Shown: positions 1-11,001 of the stretch, one piece after another | How the letters are laid out: every line of letters begins with the position of its first letter | Numbering within the stretch: position 1 is the stretch's first letter | From: Stictocephala bisonia | Taxonomy: Eukaryota; Arthropoda; Insecta; Hemiptera; Membracidae | DNA length: 64,000 nucleotides | Assembly (NCBI GenBank): GCA_035578905.1 | Contig: JAQJVL010000003.1 | Coordinates: 7,843,113-7,907,112, forward strand | Direction of reading: 5' to 3' | Program-made: the position numbers and the translations under genes | The notes under the pieces: model-generated | Seen by the model: only the letters and a program-made list of their open reading frames with translations | Database searches by the model: none | Told to the model about the DNA's origin: nothing

Positions 1-1314
1 ACTTCTGTTGCCTTCCATGAAGTTTATAGTTTTTATTTTTATTTAATAATTTTTACTGCAAAACACAATAAACTATATTTTTTATTTTTTTAAAGGCAGT
101 AAATGCTTAAGTTTTATTTAATTCTGAACAAAAATAACTTAATAACAATATAACTGAGTTTGTATGTAATATTAAATTATTATGTTGTATCCTTGGTACA
201 GTTTGAAGAAATAGGTGTAATTTTTCTAAAAATCATATGCCTTTACTCCAACCAAAGTTATTCAGTTTGGTTTGAAAGATGAAGTATTCGTTGAGATCTT
301 ATTCAGTATTCAGAAACTTTTCGAGCCTCGTTTTCCTTGGTCCAAAAATCACAAGTCTTAAAGCCGATACAAGTTTTGATGAGTTTCTAACAAGTTAGTT
401 CTTTAATGGGACCGTTTCTAAAAAGTTAGTTCTTTGATGGAACCGTATATCAATCAACTGATAACCTAAAGGGTGATTTTATATTATATGGAGGAGAGGA
501 ATGTATTTAAGATTTAAAAGCTGATTCAATTAACATAGTAAATAAGATATTACTTAAGTAGAAAGCATTTACTATTATTTTATTTGATAATTTTTGCACA
601 TAAACAATTTGTAATAGTTTGTGAATATAAAACAATTCATATTAACATAATGTACTTTGGTTGACTGATGTTCATTTACTTTGCAAAGTTATTCCATAAT
701 TTAATATTTAATTATTAAATTTATTAAATTATAACAATGCATATTCATCTTACATTTTTGTCCATAGAGTTCCAAAGGAAATATAACCAATAAAACGTTC
801 AATAACCTAACCTGCTGTTTGAAATTGATATTTAGTTCAGAGAACCCACGTTAATTATAACAAAGGACATTCATACATGCTTATGGTGGTTACATATTGT
901 AAATTCAACTTAATAGCAATTAGTCTATGTATTAATGAAGGATTAAACTCCATAGTGTGAATATTTGAGGAAATAATATATGATTTTATTACCATTTTAA
1001 TTGATTTCCCGTTCATACGTAATTTTCATCCTAATCTATATTTATAATGATGAAAAGGTACTCTAAATAAATAAACTAAGTGTTAATAGGTATTAAAAAT
1101 TATATTTTTAGCCTTTGAGGTCCATAAAATACATCCATTACCACTACTTGATCCACTTTAAACACGAATTTTAACACATTTCAGAAACCTTACTTTATTA
1201 ACGGATATGACGATAACGCTCAAGCAACAATGGTCGTGGCTGTTCCTAGGATGTGTGACCGACTGAGCAATTCCATTCGTGCAGTCCCGGTCACTGATGG
1301 TGGAAGTCACCCTT
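1..1314. other. AT-rich stretch without recognised gene
   Basis: I see no coding region, repeat array or RNA gene here. The sequence is AT-rich with short A/T runs. The last 110 bases are more GC-balanced and lie just beyond the 3' tail of the retrotransposon fragment that follows, so they are probably its insertion target. Confidence 0.5.
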
Positions 1315-1317
1315 TAG

Positions 1318-1862
1318 TTTAGTTTAGTGAGGGGAAGGAAAGCTCTGAGATCGTTCCTAGATTGCACTTTAACCTTAGGTGTATTGTGCTCCCCTGTTGC
1401 CTACTAGAATGGATCTTTTTTTATCTCCAGTATTAAGCGGCTTAGCCAGCTCTAAAATCTTTTTCCCCAGACTATCTAACATTCTTTCTTCTGAGAGCTC
1501 GTCCCCGAATATTCTCCTTCCCCTGAGCTCTAGAGCTTCACACTCAGTTAACAGGTGTTCGGCAGACTCAAAAACCTCACCACAAAGCCGGTAACTTATC
1601 TCTTCTTAGGTACCAATCCTTGCCTTGGAGTCCTCGCTCCCATCTTGGCTAGGAAGACAGCCACTTCGTTACCTGTGAGGCCACTATGCCCTGGAACCCA
1701 CATCAATTGGACATTATTGAGTCGAGCCAGGGCACGCAAAGTTCTAAAACACTCTCAAGTGAATCTTGAGGTGAATTTGCAGGAGTCAAGTGTTTTAAGA
1801 GCGGCTTGACTGTCTGACATAAAGCAAATCTAAATGCCCTATTAGACCGTAGAACTACATAG
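1318..1862 (-). pseudogene. RNase H-bearing non-LTR retrotransposon, 3' fragment
   Basis: Read on the minus strand, this is a decayed C-terminus of a non-LTR ORF2 related to, but clearly diverged from, copies A-C in this window. RNase H signatures are visible: SDSQAALKTLDS near 1820 and WVPGHSGLTGNE near 1690. Further on comes a knuckle-like remnant, ESAEHLLTECEALE near 1540, matching ESAEHIVLECEALG of the other copies. There is an in-frame stop after the first RNase H block, a second stop after LVPKKR, and a gap of roughly 80 residues between RNase H and knuckle relative to copy C. The 3' end carries a short CTAAA-type tail (TTTAG repeats near 1316-1326 on the plus strand). The 5' part is missing. 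It is a dead, 5'-truncated copy of a sister subfamily. Confidence 0.75.
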
Positions 1863-2399
1863 GCAGATGTTGAAATATATATTATACTTAATGCTTTGTA
1901 AGAATTTTTAGGCTACATTTATTATAATTTTAAACGTGTGTGAACTTATTTATTGATCTTTTCATGGACTATGGTTATGAAATAGTCTGATATGTTGATA
2001 TGACAGCTGGTCTTATACAACCGACGGTATTTTAAATTTTAACCTAAAATCCTGAACGTACGAAAATATCTTTAAAAAGTGGATGGTTACTTAATTTAAT
2101 TGCTATAAAGTTAAATAAAAAGAATAACAATTTCCTCTCAAGGAAGCAGTCTATCGTCTTACCTAATTAGTGTTTGTCGGTGTTTTCAGTCAGAACGTTT
2201 GCGCGAGCTGCCAATTAAGTAACTAGCAGTTTTATATTACAATATTAATAATTGGCAGAGCCAACCTAAGTCAGCGTAGAGTTCTTGAAGATATTGCAAT
2301 TGTTTATAACATAAAAGGGCATTGTAATACTTTAATTTATGAATAACGAGTTTGATAATTTTATTCGATAAAGTATTATAATGATTTAATGAAGGTTCT
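1863..2399. other. AT-rich spacer, nothing recognised
   Basis: No open frame of interest, repeat or RNA gene was recognised between the two retrotransposon relics. Confidence 0.4.
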
Positions 2400-2571
2400 A
2401 CTGTACCAGTAAGAAGAGGTGTGCTCCAAGGTTCAGTACTGGATCCTTTCATGTTTGAGCTTTTTACAATTGAATATTTCTGAGTTTTATATGGGACAGA
2501 ACAGTAGAGACAATAATATATGCAGATGACACCACATTGCTCTTCAACAATAATAATGATTTGTAGTGTTG
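2400..2571 (+). pseudogene. Reverse transcriptase fragment (Jockey/CR1-type)
   Basis: The plus strand reads VPVRRGVLQGSVLDPFMFELF, which corresponds to the RT motif usually written GVPQGSVLGPLLF. About 60 bases later, in another frame, it reads IYADDTTLLFNNNND, the YADD catalytic motif. The bases between are scrambled by stops and a frameshift. Only the palm core survives; there is no endonuclease, fingers or thumb region. It is a short relic of a non-LTR element without detectable ends. The family assignment rests on the two motifs only. Confidence 0.65.
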
Positions 2572-2687
2572 ACGTACCTTTCGTGCCCATTATTATTGCA
2601 ACCCTCACACATTACAATCTCTATTACATGATAATCTGAGTATATCTAATGTCGTTAACATTTTTAAATAACCACCATTAGGACCGA

Positions 2688-2851
2688 ATATTGAGGAATG
2701 GTGACATCTTACGATGGAGTGTTGTGGTAACCTTGTACAAATATTGATGAATGGTGACATCTTACGATGGAGTGTTGTGGTAACCTTGTACAAATATTGA
2801 TGAATGGTGACATCTTACGATGGAGTGTTGTGGTAACCTTGTACAAATATT
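2688..2851. repeat. 53-bp tandem repeat, three copies
   Basis: Three successive 53-base units begin ATATTGATGAATGGTGACAT and end GTGGTAACCTTGTACAA. The second and third are identical and the first differs at one base (GAGG for GATG). Such low divergence implies recent expansion. No coding frame runs through it convincingly. Confidence 0.9.
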
Positions 2852-3435
2852 ATAGCGATCAGCTTCAAGTATTATAGAGAGTTATTATTTTCAGGCCGTC
2901 TATTGTAAATTATTGTTTCATCCTCTAGGAATTATCTTGCAAAATTAAACAGAGGCATTACAGTCACTGAATCTTTCTACCTCTCCTTCCAAAGTTACGG
3001 TAAACGTTTTATTTGCTCTATTTTATGTAATTAAACTCATTATTTCGTTATTTCACATACTGTAACATAAAACCCATATGGGTCCCGTTTGGATTTTGGA
3101 TTTGGGAATACTGTTTGATGATATTAGTTTCTATTAGATTTTCGCGGGTAGACCACTGTGTCTCCAGGTCTATATCTCTTTTAAAAAATAATTTGTTAGT
3201 TTTAAGAGGTGAAATGTTAGAAAAGGAAATTTTGCACTAAATTCGCATCAAAAAAAGTGTTTCAAACCATTCCTCTCTCTGCATCTCAACAGCCCACGGA
3301 GAAGTGACAAATAGCTGGGCCAATAATAGGCCAAGTAATCGTTCGAGCGTTTATTTGAAAGGAATCGCCGTTAGATAACAGCACATATAACATTCATTGG
3401 CTTGGACAGTCTATTTATTTTATTTTTCAATTCAA
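2852..3435. other. AT-rich spacer, nothing recognised
   Basis: I found no gene or repeat. A short GC-balanced patch at 3270-3390 has no open frame. Confidence 0.4.
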
Positions 3436-3438
3436 CTA

Positions 3439-3738
3439 TAGTCCGGTCAAATTAGACATTCAAAGGTACATAAATTATTATCAAGCCGAAAATGAGTACA
3501 ACTGTTCAAAATATAATTAAAAATAAAATTTCAAAATTTCCATCGTAAACAAAGGTCAAAGATAAAAAATGGGTTTTTCGTGATTTTCACCGGAACGGTA
3601 AGTTTTATCATAAAATTGCTTTCACCAAAAATTGTAGATCATAAAGCTATCTATAAAAAGAGTCCCAATACATTATTTTCTTAGAACTTCCGTTTCTGAG
3701 ATATAACAATTCCAAAAGTTGTAATCGTCATAATATGC
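3439..3738 (+). repeat. Left arm of the long inverted repeat
   Basis: The arm begins TAGTCCGGTC and runs to about GTAATCGTCATAATATGCAC. It pairs with 4885-5200 with several small indels and substitutions, so the arms have been diverging for some time. Confidence 0.8.
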
Positions 3739-3919
3739 ACACGTTTCCACGCCACCTCTGAGGTAGTGTACTTAGCGCGTTATTTTAACGTAGTTTCTCC
3801 GGTAGGCCTATTCCATAGGTCTGTTGTGGTTCTGTTTAATTTTAAACTAATGCATAATTAACAGAATATTAAGGGTCGGAAATTATAAAAGGGATGTAAA
3901 TTTGAAAAAGTACAGAAAT

Positions 3920-4575
3920 TTAATCATCTAATTCATAATCTTCAAATACCTCTACTTGCAGTTCTTTTTTATTGCTTTCTTCATGATCTTCTTAATGATT
4001 TTCCTCTTCATCCTGGGTGTAAATAAATTGTGTCAATAGCGGTATGTTGCATGTCTTCTCATTAGTACCAAACGAATCCTATACTGTTAGTGATTCAACA
4101 CTAGAACACGAGTGGCCTTGACAATTTGTACATGCCATAGAACAAAACAGCCCATTTTTTGCAACCACATTTAACACTGCGCCTCTTTATACAGTTGCAA
4201 ACAATTGTGTTCAGGAGTTCCGGCGCAGGTGGAAGTCACACTTGAACTTGGTAGTATAGCCGAAAAATATGTTGATGAGCATCTAGTGAGAGTGGAGGAA
4301 GACATGATAATTGCACTTGTTTTTTATTTAGATTATTTTTAACGAAACTTGCATATCAATACATATATAAGCAGGTATATTTTTAGAGCATAAATAAAAA
4401 AAAATAATTCCATTGGTGATGACTTCTTGTAGAGTTCAATTATTTGTTTAAAAAACTTCAGCACATTGAACTAAATCTTGTTTTTCTAACATTTTAAATA
4501 CTGTTGTTTTACCCCTCCCGTAAATGCAGACGTCGTATCACAGCCTGTTATTGCGTTTAAAAACAGTACATGATT
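3920..4575 (-). pseudogene. Broken ORF, insect TGCDTTSA / cysteine-rich protein family
   Basis: Minus-strand frames recover blocks in the order I remember for a large multicopy family of uncharacterised insect proteins. FLNAITGCDTTSAFTG (4573-4520) is followed, after a frameshift, by RGKTTVFKMLEKQDLVQCAE. Then comes LPPLSLDAHQHIFRLYYQVQ (about 4310-4255) and LPPAPELLNTIVCNC (4245-4185). A cysteine-rich run KCGCKK ... FCSMACTNCQGHSCSS follows across another frameshift, and an acidic tail ends at a TAA (3920-3922). At least two frameshifts and two stops make it inactive, and the stretch between YYQVQV and LPPAPE looks internally deleted. The family's function is unknown to me; the family recognition is from memory. 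Its position inside long inverted repeats suggests it was carried by the element. Confidence 0.6.
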
Positions 4576-4884
4576 TTAAAACTTTGAAAAAATATAATTT
4601 ATTTATTAGGTATTTCATTTATTAGGCATTCTCAAATAAAGTAGGTATATGACCCTAGTCACGAAAACAATTGAATATGGAGAAAATGGAGATTTTGGTT
4701 CAAGGTTACACTGGTGTATAATGTGGAACTGGGTTTTATCTTACCTGATATCCTCATAGTTATACTTATGTATTGTTATATTTTAAGTGGAACTTACAAT
4801 CACCGAACCTAACCTAACCGATGAAACCATATTTTTATTTATATTATAGCTTCAGAAATGTACAGTATGTACGAGCCGTAGTTA

Positions 4885-5200
4885 TGAATATTATGACGAT
4901 TACAACTTTTTGAATTGTTATATCTCAGAAACGGTGGTTCCTAGGGAAAACCATATTGATACATTTTTAAATATATAATGTTATGATCTACAATTTTTTT
5001 ATAATACTTACCGTTCCGGTGAAAATCAGGAAAAATACGTTTTTTACCTTTGACCTCGAGTAAATATTTTCTAAGTATGGAAACGATGGGAATTTTGAAA
5101 TGTTATTTTTGATTATATTTTGAACAATTGTAGTCAATTTCAGCTTGATAAGAATTTATGTACCTTTACTCTTATTTTTTGGTCCAACTTGGCCGGATTA
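4885..5200 (-). repeat. Right arm of the long inverted repeat
   Basis: The reverse complement of this stretch aligns with 3439-3738. It has extra bases near 5060 (a short TTTCCATACTTAG-like insertion on the minus strand) and a deletion near 5000, so the arms are not perfect copies. Confidence 0.8.
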
Positions 5201-5203
5201 CTA

Positions 5204-5534
5204 ATTTGTTTCGTAATTAATGTGTAGATCATTTTCTCTAAACCCAATTTAATCGTGTCTTTATAAAATATAAATACTCTAAACATTTTATCATTACGAT
5301 AATCACATAAAACATACGTTAACGCTGATTTGTAGTTTTTGTTACAATGTTGCCTCAGTGTATATTTACTTTTCTAAGCCCAGAGTGTAAAAATGGACCC
5401 AATTTATTTTATGAATGGGATATACCGGTAGCAAGACAAGGGAATTTTATATAGGTAACTTTATAGATTCGGTAAGATAGTTCAATATAAGGTAGTTAAT
5501 ATTTATTTACCGTAATTTTCATACGCTAATAACT
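5204..5534. other. AT-rich spacer upstream of CR1-like element
   Basis: No gene or repeat was recognised here. Confidence 0.4.
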
Positions 5535-5605
5535 TTAACCAGTCTTGAGTTGGCAGCGATAGTGACTGGACATCCTTATCTCGTGCTCCGCTTACCGATA
5601 ACAAC

Positions 5606-6589
5606 ATGAGTGACCTGTGCTCGTTCTGCAAGGACAAGTTACCACTGGATAGTGACTATGTAAATTGTAGTTTTAATAATTGTAAATTGCATTACGAGTG
5701 TGCTGGTGTGAAACCGTCAACATATCGCACCATGGGTGGCGTAAGACGCGACAATTACAAGTGCCGTTTGTGCCGTGCTGCCGCGACAGGTGATACGGGC
5801 AGTATCGCTAGCTCGGAAGGTGATGCGGAATCGCCGCAAGTGCAAGAGAGCAAGTCATTGGAAGGACTGTTCCTCAAGTTTGATTCTATGGAAAAAAACT
5901 TAAGAGTTATGTTGGAGAAACACACCAGTCAGGTAAAGTGTGAAATAAGTGAGCTAAAGGCGTCAGTTGAGTTTTGTACCGACAAAATTGATGACTTTGT
6001 TCAGGAAATGTCATCCCTAAAGATGAAGGTAGTGGAGGTGGAGAGAGAAAATAAAACTCTTTCTGAAAAGAACTCGCGCCTTGAAGTAAAAGTTCAACAG
6101 CTGGATGTAGAAGTGGAGCAAATGCAGCAGTACAGCCGTAGATGTAACCTGCAGTTGGATGGCGTCCCGGAAGCAGAGGGAGAACGAGTGATGGACATCA
6201 TCAACAGGATGGCGGTCACTTTGGACGAGACCGTGGTCCTTAACCAGGACATCCAGGCTGCTCATCGCATCCCCGGCAAGAACAACACACGACCACGGCC
6301 GATTGTCATACAATTCACGAACAGGATGAAGAGCGACGTGGTTCTCAAGAAAGCCAAAGCTAAAAAGCTGAAATCCACCGATTTCGTGCCGAATGTACCT
6401 GAGACTTTAGTGTATGTGAATGAGCACCTAACCCCTTACTACAAAAAATTGTTATTCGAAGCTAAACGGCTTAAAAAGGAAAAAAGTTATTCTTACGTAT
6501 GGGTAAAAGGCTCTAAAATCTTTGCTAAAAAGGATGGTAACTCGCAGGTTATTCGGCTTGAGTCCTTCAAGGATCTGGGGAAAATGTAA
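5606..6589 (+). CDS. Retrotransposon ORF1: PHD finger, coiled coil, FP-like domain
   Basis: This 327-residue frame is intact. Residues 5-56 have the spacing of a PHD-type zinc finger (Cys5, Cys8, Cys21, Cys26, His29, Cys32, Cys53, Cys56). Residues about 85-172 are rich in Glu/Lys with leucine-like heptads, consistent with a coiled coil. The C-terminal half, from QLDGVPEAEGE onward with AAHRIPGKN and RPIVIQF, resembles the baculovirus FP25K-like domain that is common in ORF1 proteins of CR1/Jockey-type elements. Known ORF1 proteins of this class bind their RNA and form ribonucleoprotein particles. The ATG at 5606 is the first in frame and precedes the finger directly. It sits upstream of the broken ORF2, so the element is inactive overall, although this protein could still be made if transcribed. 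Confidence 0.8.
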   Translation: MSDLCSFCKDKLPLDSDYVNCSFNNCKLHYECAGVKPSTYRTMGGVRRDNYKCRLCRAAATGDTGSIASSEGDAESPQVQESKSLEGLFLKFDSMEKNLRVMLEKHTSQVKCEISELKASVEFCTDKIDDFVQEMSSLKMKVVEVERENKTLSEKNSRLEVKVQQLDVEVEQMQQYSRRCNLQLDGVPEAEGERVMDIINRMAVTLDETVVLNQDIQAAHRIPGKNNTRPRPIVIQFTNRMKSDVVLKKAKAKKLKSTDFVPNVPETLVYVNEHLTPYYKKLLFEAKRLKKEKSYSYVWVKGSKIFAKKDGNSQVIRLESFKDLGKM

Positions 6590-6644
6590 GTTACTTTTTA
6601 TTGTATTAGTGTTATAGGTAAAATTATAGTTTTATTTCCGAAAA

Positions 6645-9516
6645 ATGTCACATATTTTATTAGATAATTTAAACTGTATAAACAATTTTTCATTAAAAAT
6701 TATGCATCTTAATAAAGGAGTATAAGGAAACATTATGATGATCTATTGTTCTTGGAATCTGAAAAAATATATTTGGATATTATTATTTTATCAGAGGTAT
6801 GGATAAAACATGACGAATTAAATAAGTATCAGATTCCAAATTATCAGGCAGTTATCCAAGACAGGCAATATAATGCATCAGGGGGTGTTATAATTTATGT
6901 TCACAAAAATTTCACATCAACTTGCAAGTTATATTCTTATATTGAGGCTGAAGCTATTAAACTTACTCTAACATTATTTTCTAACAATAATAAATTTGAA
7001 CTGGACATAATTGGAATGTATAGGAATTGTTGTTTTAATTTTTCACAGTTTAGAAACATTTTTCAAAAAATAATCGAACAAAGTAAAAGAACTACAATTA
7101 TAATTGGCGACTTGAACTTAAATATTTTATTACATAATAACACAATTACCGATTATTTAAATATTTTAATTTCAAATGGGTTTAAGTCATATTAAATGAA
7201 ACTACTTGGGAAAGAGGGGATCAATCAGGTTGCTTGGATCATGTTTTTATTAGATGTAGTAGTAAGTTAGAATTTAAGTATTTAGTTAAAAAATTGATTT
7301 TTCTGATCATTATGGTGTCTTTATTGTCTCAAACACGCTTGATTGTATGACCTCTAGGGCTAAATATGTGAAGTATGTCGACTACGCATTGCTTAGCCGG
7401 AGATTAGCTGAGGAAAGCTGGCTGCCGGTGTTTGAGTGTGATGACATTGATGTGTCACTTCAAGTGTTTTATAGTATTTATAATAACTGTTTGGAACAAG
7501 CAAGTAGCTTAAAATGTATAAATAGTTGTAATAGACATAGAACGCCCTGGATATCTGATGCATTGATTAGTAAAATTGACGAAAAGAATAAACTGTTTAA
7601 TAAATTAAAAAATTGTAAAAGTTTAATTTTAATTGATAAGTATAAAAAACTTTCCAGGGAGTGTTCAAAGCTTAAGCAACAGGAAAAAACTAGGTATTAT
7701 TCAAATAAAATAGAGTCGGCTAAAGGGAATTCGAAATGTTATTGGAAAGTTGTTAAAACGATAATTAGAGACTCAAAAGATGTTATTAAAGAAATCAATA
7801 TAGATGGGGGTAATATAGTTGTTGAGGGTAATGAGAAGGTTGTAGCCGTCGCTTTCAACAATCACTTCACCGGCAAGCCAGAGCAGCTGATAAGAGGTGC
7901 GTTCGGCATGGACTTGTTCCCACAGTCACTGATAACGAAACTGGACTCTGTGTTTACTCTGACTAATATATCTCGACAAGAACTTATTACTGTGATAAAC
8001 AAAAAACCTACTAAATACTCCACTGGTCTGGACGGTATCTCGATAGTAGTACTTAAGAGGAATCTTGACATTCTTTGTGACGTATTACTTCATATTTTTA
8101 ACATCAATTAGGCAAGGAATATTTCCTAAATTGCTTAAAACAGCTATTATTGTACCAATTTTTAAATCTTCTGACAGAAGTAACATGGACCAATATCGTC
8201 CAATATCTTTATTAAATACTATTGCTAAAGTATTAGAGACATGTATAAAAAATAGACTCACTGATTATTTTACTACTAACAAAATATTTTCTGAAAATCA
8301 ATTTGGTTTCGTTAGGGGTAAAAGTACTGACCTGGCTATCGAAAGACATATTACTGACATTGTATCACAAGTGGACAAAAGAAAACCTACTATTGGTGTT
8401 TACCTGGACTTTACTAAAGCCTTCGACCTTGTGGGTATCGACATCTTATTGGACAAACTTGAGGCATATGGAGTCCGAGGGAAAGACCTGAATTGGTTTA
8501 AAACTTTTTTAAAAGAACGTCAGCAGTTGTTAAAAATAAATAACATATTTAGTAAACAATTAGTTGTAAATAGGGGGGTACCCCAGGATGGAGTATTAGG
8601 GCCGATATTATTTTCCATTTACATGAACGACTTGCTGTTTCTCCCAATGAATTCAAAAATATTTGCCTTTGCAGATGATACGTCATTAGTTTGTTCTGCT
8701 GATAGCTATAATCTTCTTCAACAAAAACTTAACAATGATTTGCAATTCATTTCTGAATGGGTGATTAGTAACAAATTAATAGTTAATACTTCAAAATCAA
8801 ATGCTGTTTTGTTCAGTTACAAGCCAAAATTAATTGAAAATGCGAGAGCCCAAATTAAATTAAGATGTCATTTGCATTCATGCCTTTACGTGTGCAGTTG
8901 TGAGCCAATAAGTTTTGTGGAGTCAGTAAAGTACCTTGGGCTTCATATTGACTCAAATTTACGATGGCATTCACATATTGACTATTTAACAACAAAACTA
9001 AGACGTATAAACTACAACTTGTACTACATGAGGCAATACCTAACACAAACTGATCTGCGTACCTTGTACATATGTTGGTTCGAAGCTACTTTGAAATATG
9101 GACTTATTCATTTTGGTGGTACCTTCGCCAGCATACTTAAACCATTAGTTACTGTTCAAAAACTAGCTTTAAGGACTGTTTGCGGTGTACGCAGATTTGA
9201 CTCGTCGACCCCTCTGTTTCCACTGCTGAATGTGATGCGTATAAGACAACTTTACTTGTATGCCCTGCTTACGTATCAGCATAGGTATAAGGAGCTCTTT
9301 AAGAATGTAGTATTAACAAGACATAGTAGGCATTTAAGTATAGATATGTTAAGAGTCCCTCAATTGTTCAAGGTCTCAAGCCGAATGCAATGTTGTAGTA
9401 AGGTGGTCGAGGTGTTCAATGCTAACATATGCCACTTGCGTGCTTTTTACAATAGCAATATTAGTATATACAAATTAAAATTAAAAAAGTTAGTTAAAAA
9501 TAATTTAATTGTTTAG
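6645..9516 (+). pseudogene. Retrotransposon ORF2: endonuclease-reverse transcriptase, frameshifted
   Basis: The N-terminus starts at the ATG at 6645 and shifts frame near 6720. The endonuclease follows (LDIIILSEVW, GDLNLNI, then GCLDHVF and SDHYGV), with further shifts near 7190 and 7295. The linker continues at 7347-8105, another one-base shift occurs near 8105, and the RT runs open to 9516. RT landmarks are YRPISLLNTIAKVLE, QFGFVRGKSTD, YLDFTKAFD (motif A), GVPQDGVLGP (motif B region, where QGS is usual) and FAFADDTS (motif C). The thumb and C-terminus look complete. Summed length is about 950 residues, normal for CR1/Jockey ORF2 proteins. Four frameshifts make it non-functional as one protein. 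The QDG substitution is unusual and may reflect decay. Confidence 0.85.
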
Positions 9517-9910
9517 GTGTATTGATTTTATGTTTCGGGGGTGTATGGGCAATGGGTGAATGTGTAGGTATTTGTATGTATATAGGAATGAATGCGAATT
9601 TGTATGCGTGTATGTGTGTATATGTATATATATGTATATGCTTTTTGTTTAGAAATAATTTGATTTACTTTAATTGTAATAAATTGAAGACTATTTATGT
9701 TGGTTAAAATTTACATATTTTGTTTAGTTATTTGAGTAATGTTGCTTATGAAACTATTTGCAGTGAAATGATAAATTGAACCAATCTCAAGATATATTAT
9801 TAAGGAAGTACGTTTTGCGTTGTTTTTGTCAACCGAGCGTGTATTCTTACACATGGTTGAATTTAATTTGTAAATATTTTTAATTTGAATAAATGGTTTT
9901 TGATTTGATT

Positions 9911-10263
9911 TGATTTAATATGGTTTTTGGTTTTATTATTATTATTATTTCTGTTGTTATCCCAATTTTTTTGCCTTTAACAACGACAATTTCTTATTTA
10001 AGTGGTTAAGCTCATCATTTTCTTACGTTTTTAACTACCGAGGACTTCAACGTACGTATGTTGACATGCATAGAGCGCATGATGTAGCCTACTGCTCGCC
10101 ATCAAACAAGCAATGTAACCATAATAATTAAAAATACAACTAACCAAACCTTGATACAAACATCTATTACCAACACCCACAAGTACAGATATCTTTAATG
10201 TGGCAGTTTGTTACTACCACAGTTAATTTTAATTTATTCCCACTAATTACTCCACAACTATAC
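9911..10263. other. Spacer with short ATT repeats
   Basis: A short (ATT)n-like tract at about 9934-9950 follows the retrotransposon tail. The remainder holds no recognised gene or repeat. Confidence 0.4.
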
Positions 10264-11001
10264 AGGGGGTCAATTAATTCCCGAAACGGCTTAATATTAT
10301 TTTAATCGTATCGAATTGAGCTGCAAAACTCGATGTTATTAACGGACATCAGAAACTTTTTTAACACACATTTTGTTGACCACTACGTATCCAAAGGGTT
10401 GGTCCTCAAGGAGTAGGAGGAAAAGTTTAAATAGGAACAAAGGTCGAGTTGAATATCAAATTAAAGGTCTTTATTAGTAGAATACAATAACGCATACGAA
10501 TTACTCCGTCCAAAATAGCGAGTGGTTGAAGTTTCAAAACAATGCTAACAAGTTTTGCATAACTTAATAAACATATTTGTTAAACTTTTTTGTTACTTTT
10601 TTAGCTTGTGACAGCTTCTTAGCCTGTTAAATTTAAGCCTAGGTGGTTATCAGATATAAAAATCCAGTAGTGATCATGATGAAAAGACAAAAGTTGATAA
10701 TAATGTTTTGATACTTCATTCACTTGCCATTTTGTCAAGAGTCGACCGTTTAAGGTAGGATTTGCGGCATTGTATTCTACTAATAAAGACTTTTAATTTG
10801 TTATGCAACTCGACCTATGCTCCTATTTAAACTTCTCCTCCGACTCCTCGTGGACCATCCCCCTGGTCAACAAAATACGTAGCGGTCAACAAAATGTGTG
10901 TTAAAATATTTTCTGATGTCCGTTAACAACGGGTAGAGTTTTGTAGCTTAATTCATAACGATTAAAATAGTATTAAGTCGTCCCGGGACTTAATTTACAC
11001 C
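10264..11001. mobile_element. Fold-back element with ~230-bp inverted arms
   Basis: The left arm (about 10265-10490, GGGGGTCAATTAATTCCC) and the right arm (about 10765-11001) are inverted copies. Shared blocks include CTTTATTAGTAGAATACAAT, AACGGACATCAGAAA and ACACATTTTGTTGACC. The ~270-base centre has no open frame. The arms differ by substitutions and an indel near CTACGTAT. Size and lack of coding sequence fit a non-autonomous inverted-repeat (MITE or fold-back) element. I could not settle the target-site duplication. CAGGGGGTC at the left edge is reminiscent of mariner-type ends, but the right edge does not mirror it exactly. Confidence 0.75.

Larger units (their letters stand above)
3439..5200. 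mobile_element. Element with ~300-bp terminal inverted repeats
   Basis: The first ~300 bases (TAGTCCGGTCAAATTAG onward) reappear inverted at the end (reverse complement begins TAATCCGGCCAAGTTGG). The arms share long identical blocks such as GATTTTCACCGGAACGGTAA and TTTCTGAGATATAACAATTC. CTA precedes the left end (3436-3438) and follows the right end (5201-5203), a plausible 3-bp target duplication. The 1.1-kb interior holds a broken minus-strand ORF described separately. Layout and target-site candidate suggest a cut-and-paste DNA transposon or derivative, but I see no DDE transposase and cannot name the superfamily. A chance pair of inverted copies of another repeat is the alternative. Confidence 0.75.
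5535..9910 (+). mobile_element. CR1/Jockey-like non-LTR retrotransposon
   Basis: This is a nearly full-length element: a short 5' leader (near CAGTCTTGAGTTGGCAGCG at 5540), ORF1 with PHD finger, a 55-base gap, ORF2 with endonuclease and RT, and a roughly 390-base 3' UTR. The 3' end is AATAAATGG followed by TTTGAT-type repeats rather than poly(A), as in several CR1-related families. ORF2 lacks RNase H. I could not identify a convincing target-site duplication, so both ends are approximate. ORF2 carries at least four frameshifts, so the copy cannot move on its own, although ORF1 is open. Codon use is AT-richer than in the RNase H family. Confidence 0.85.
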
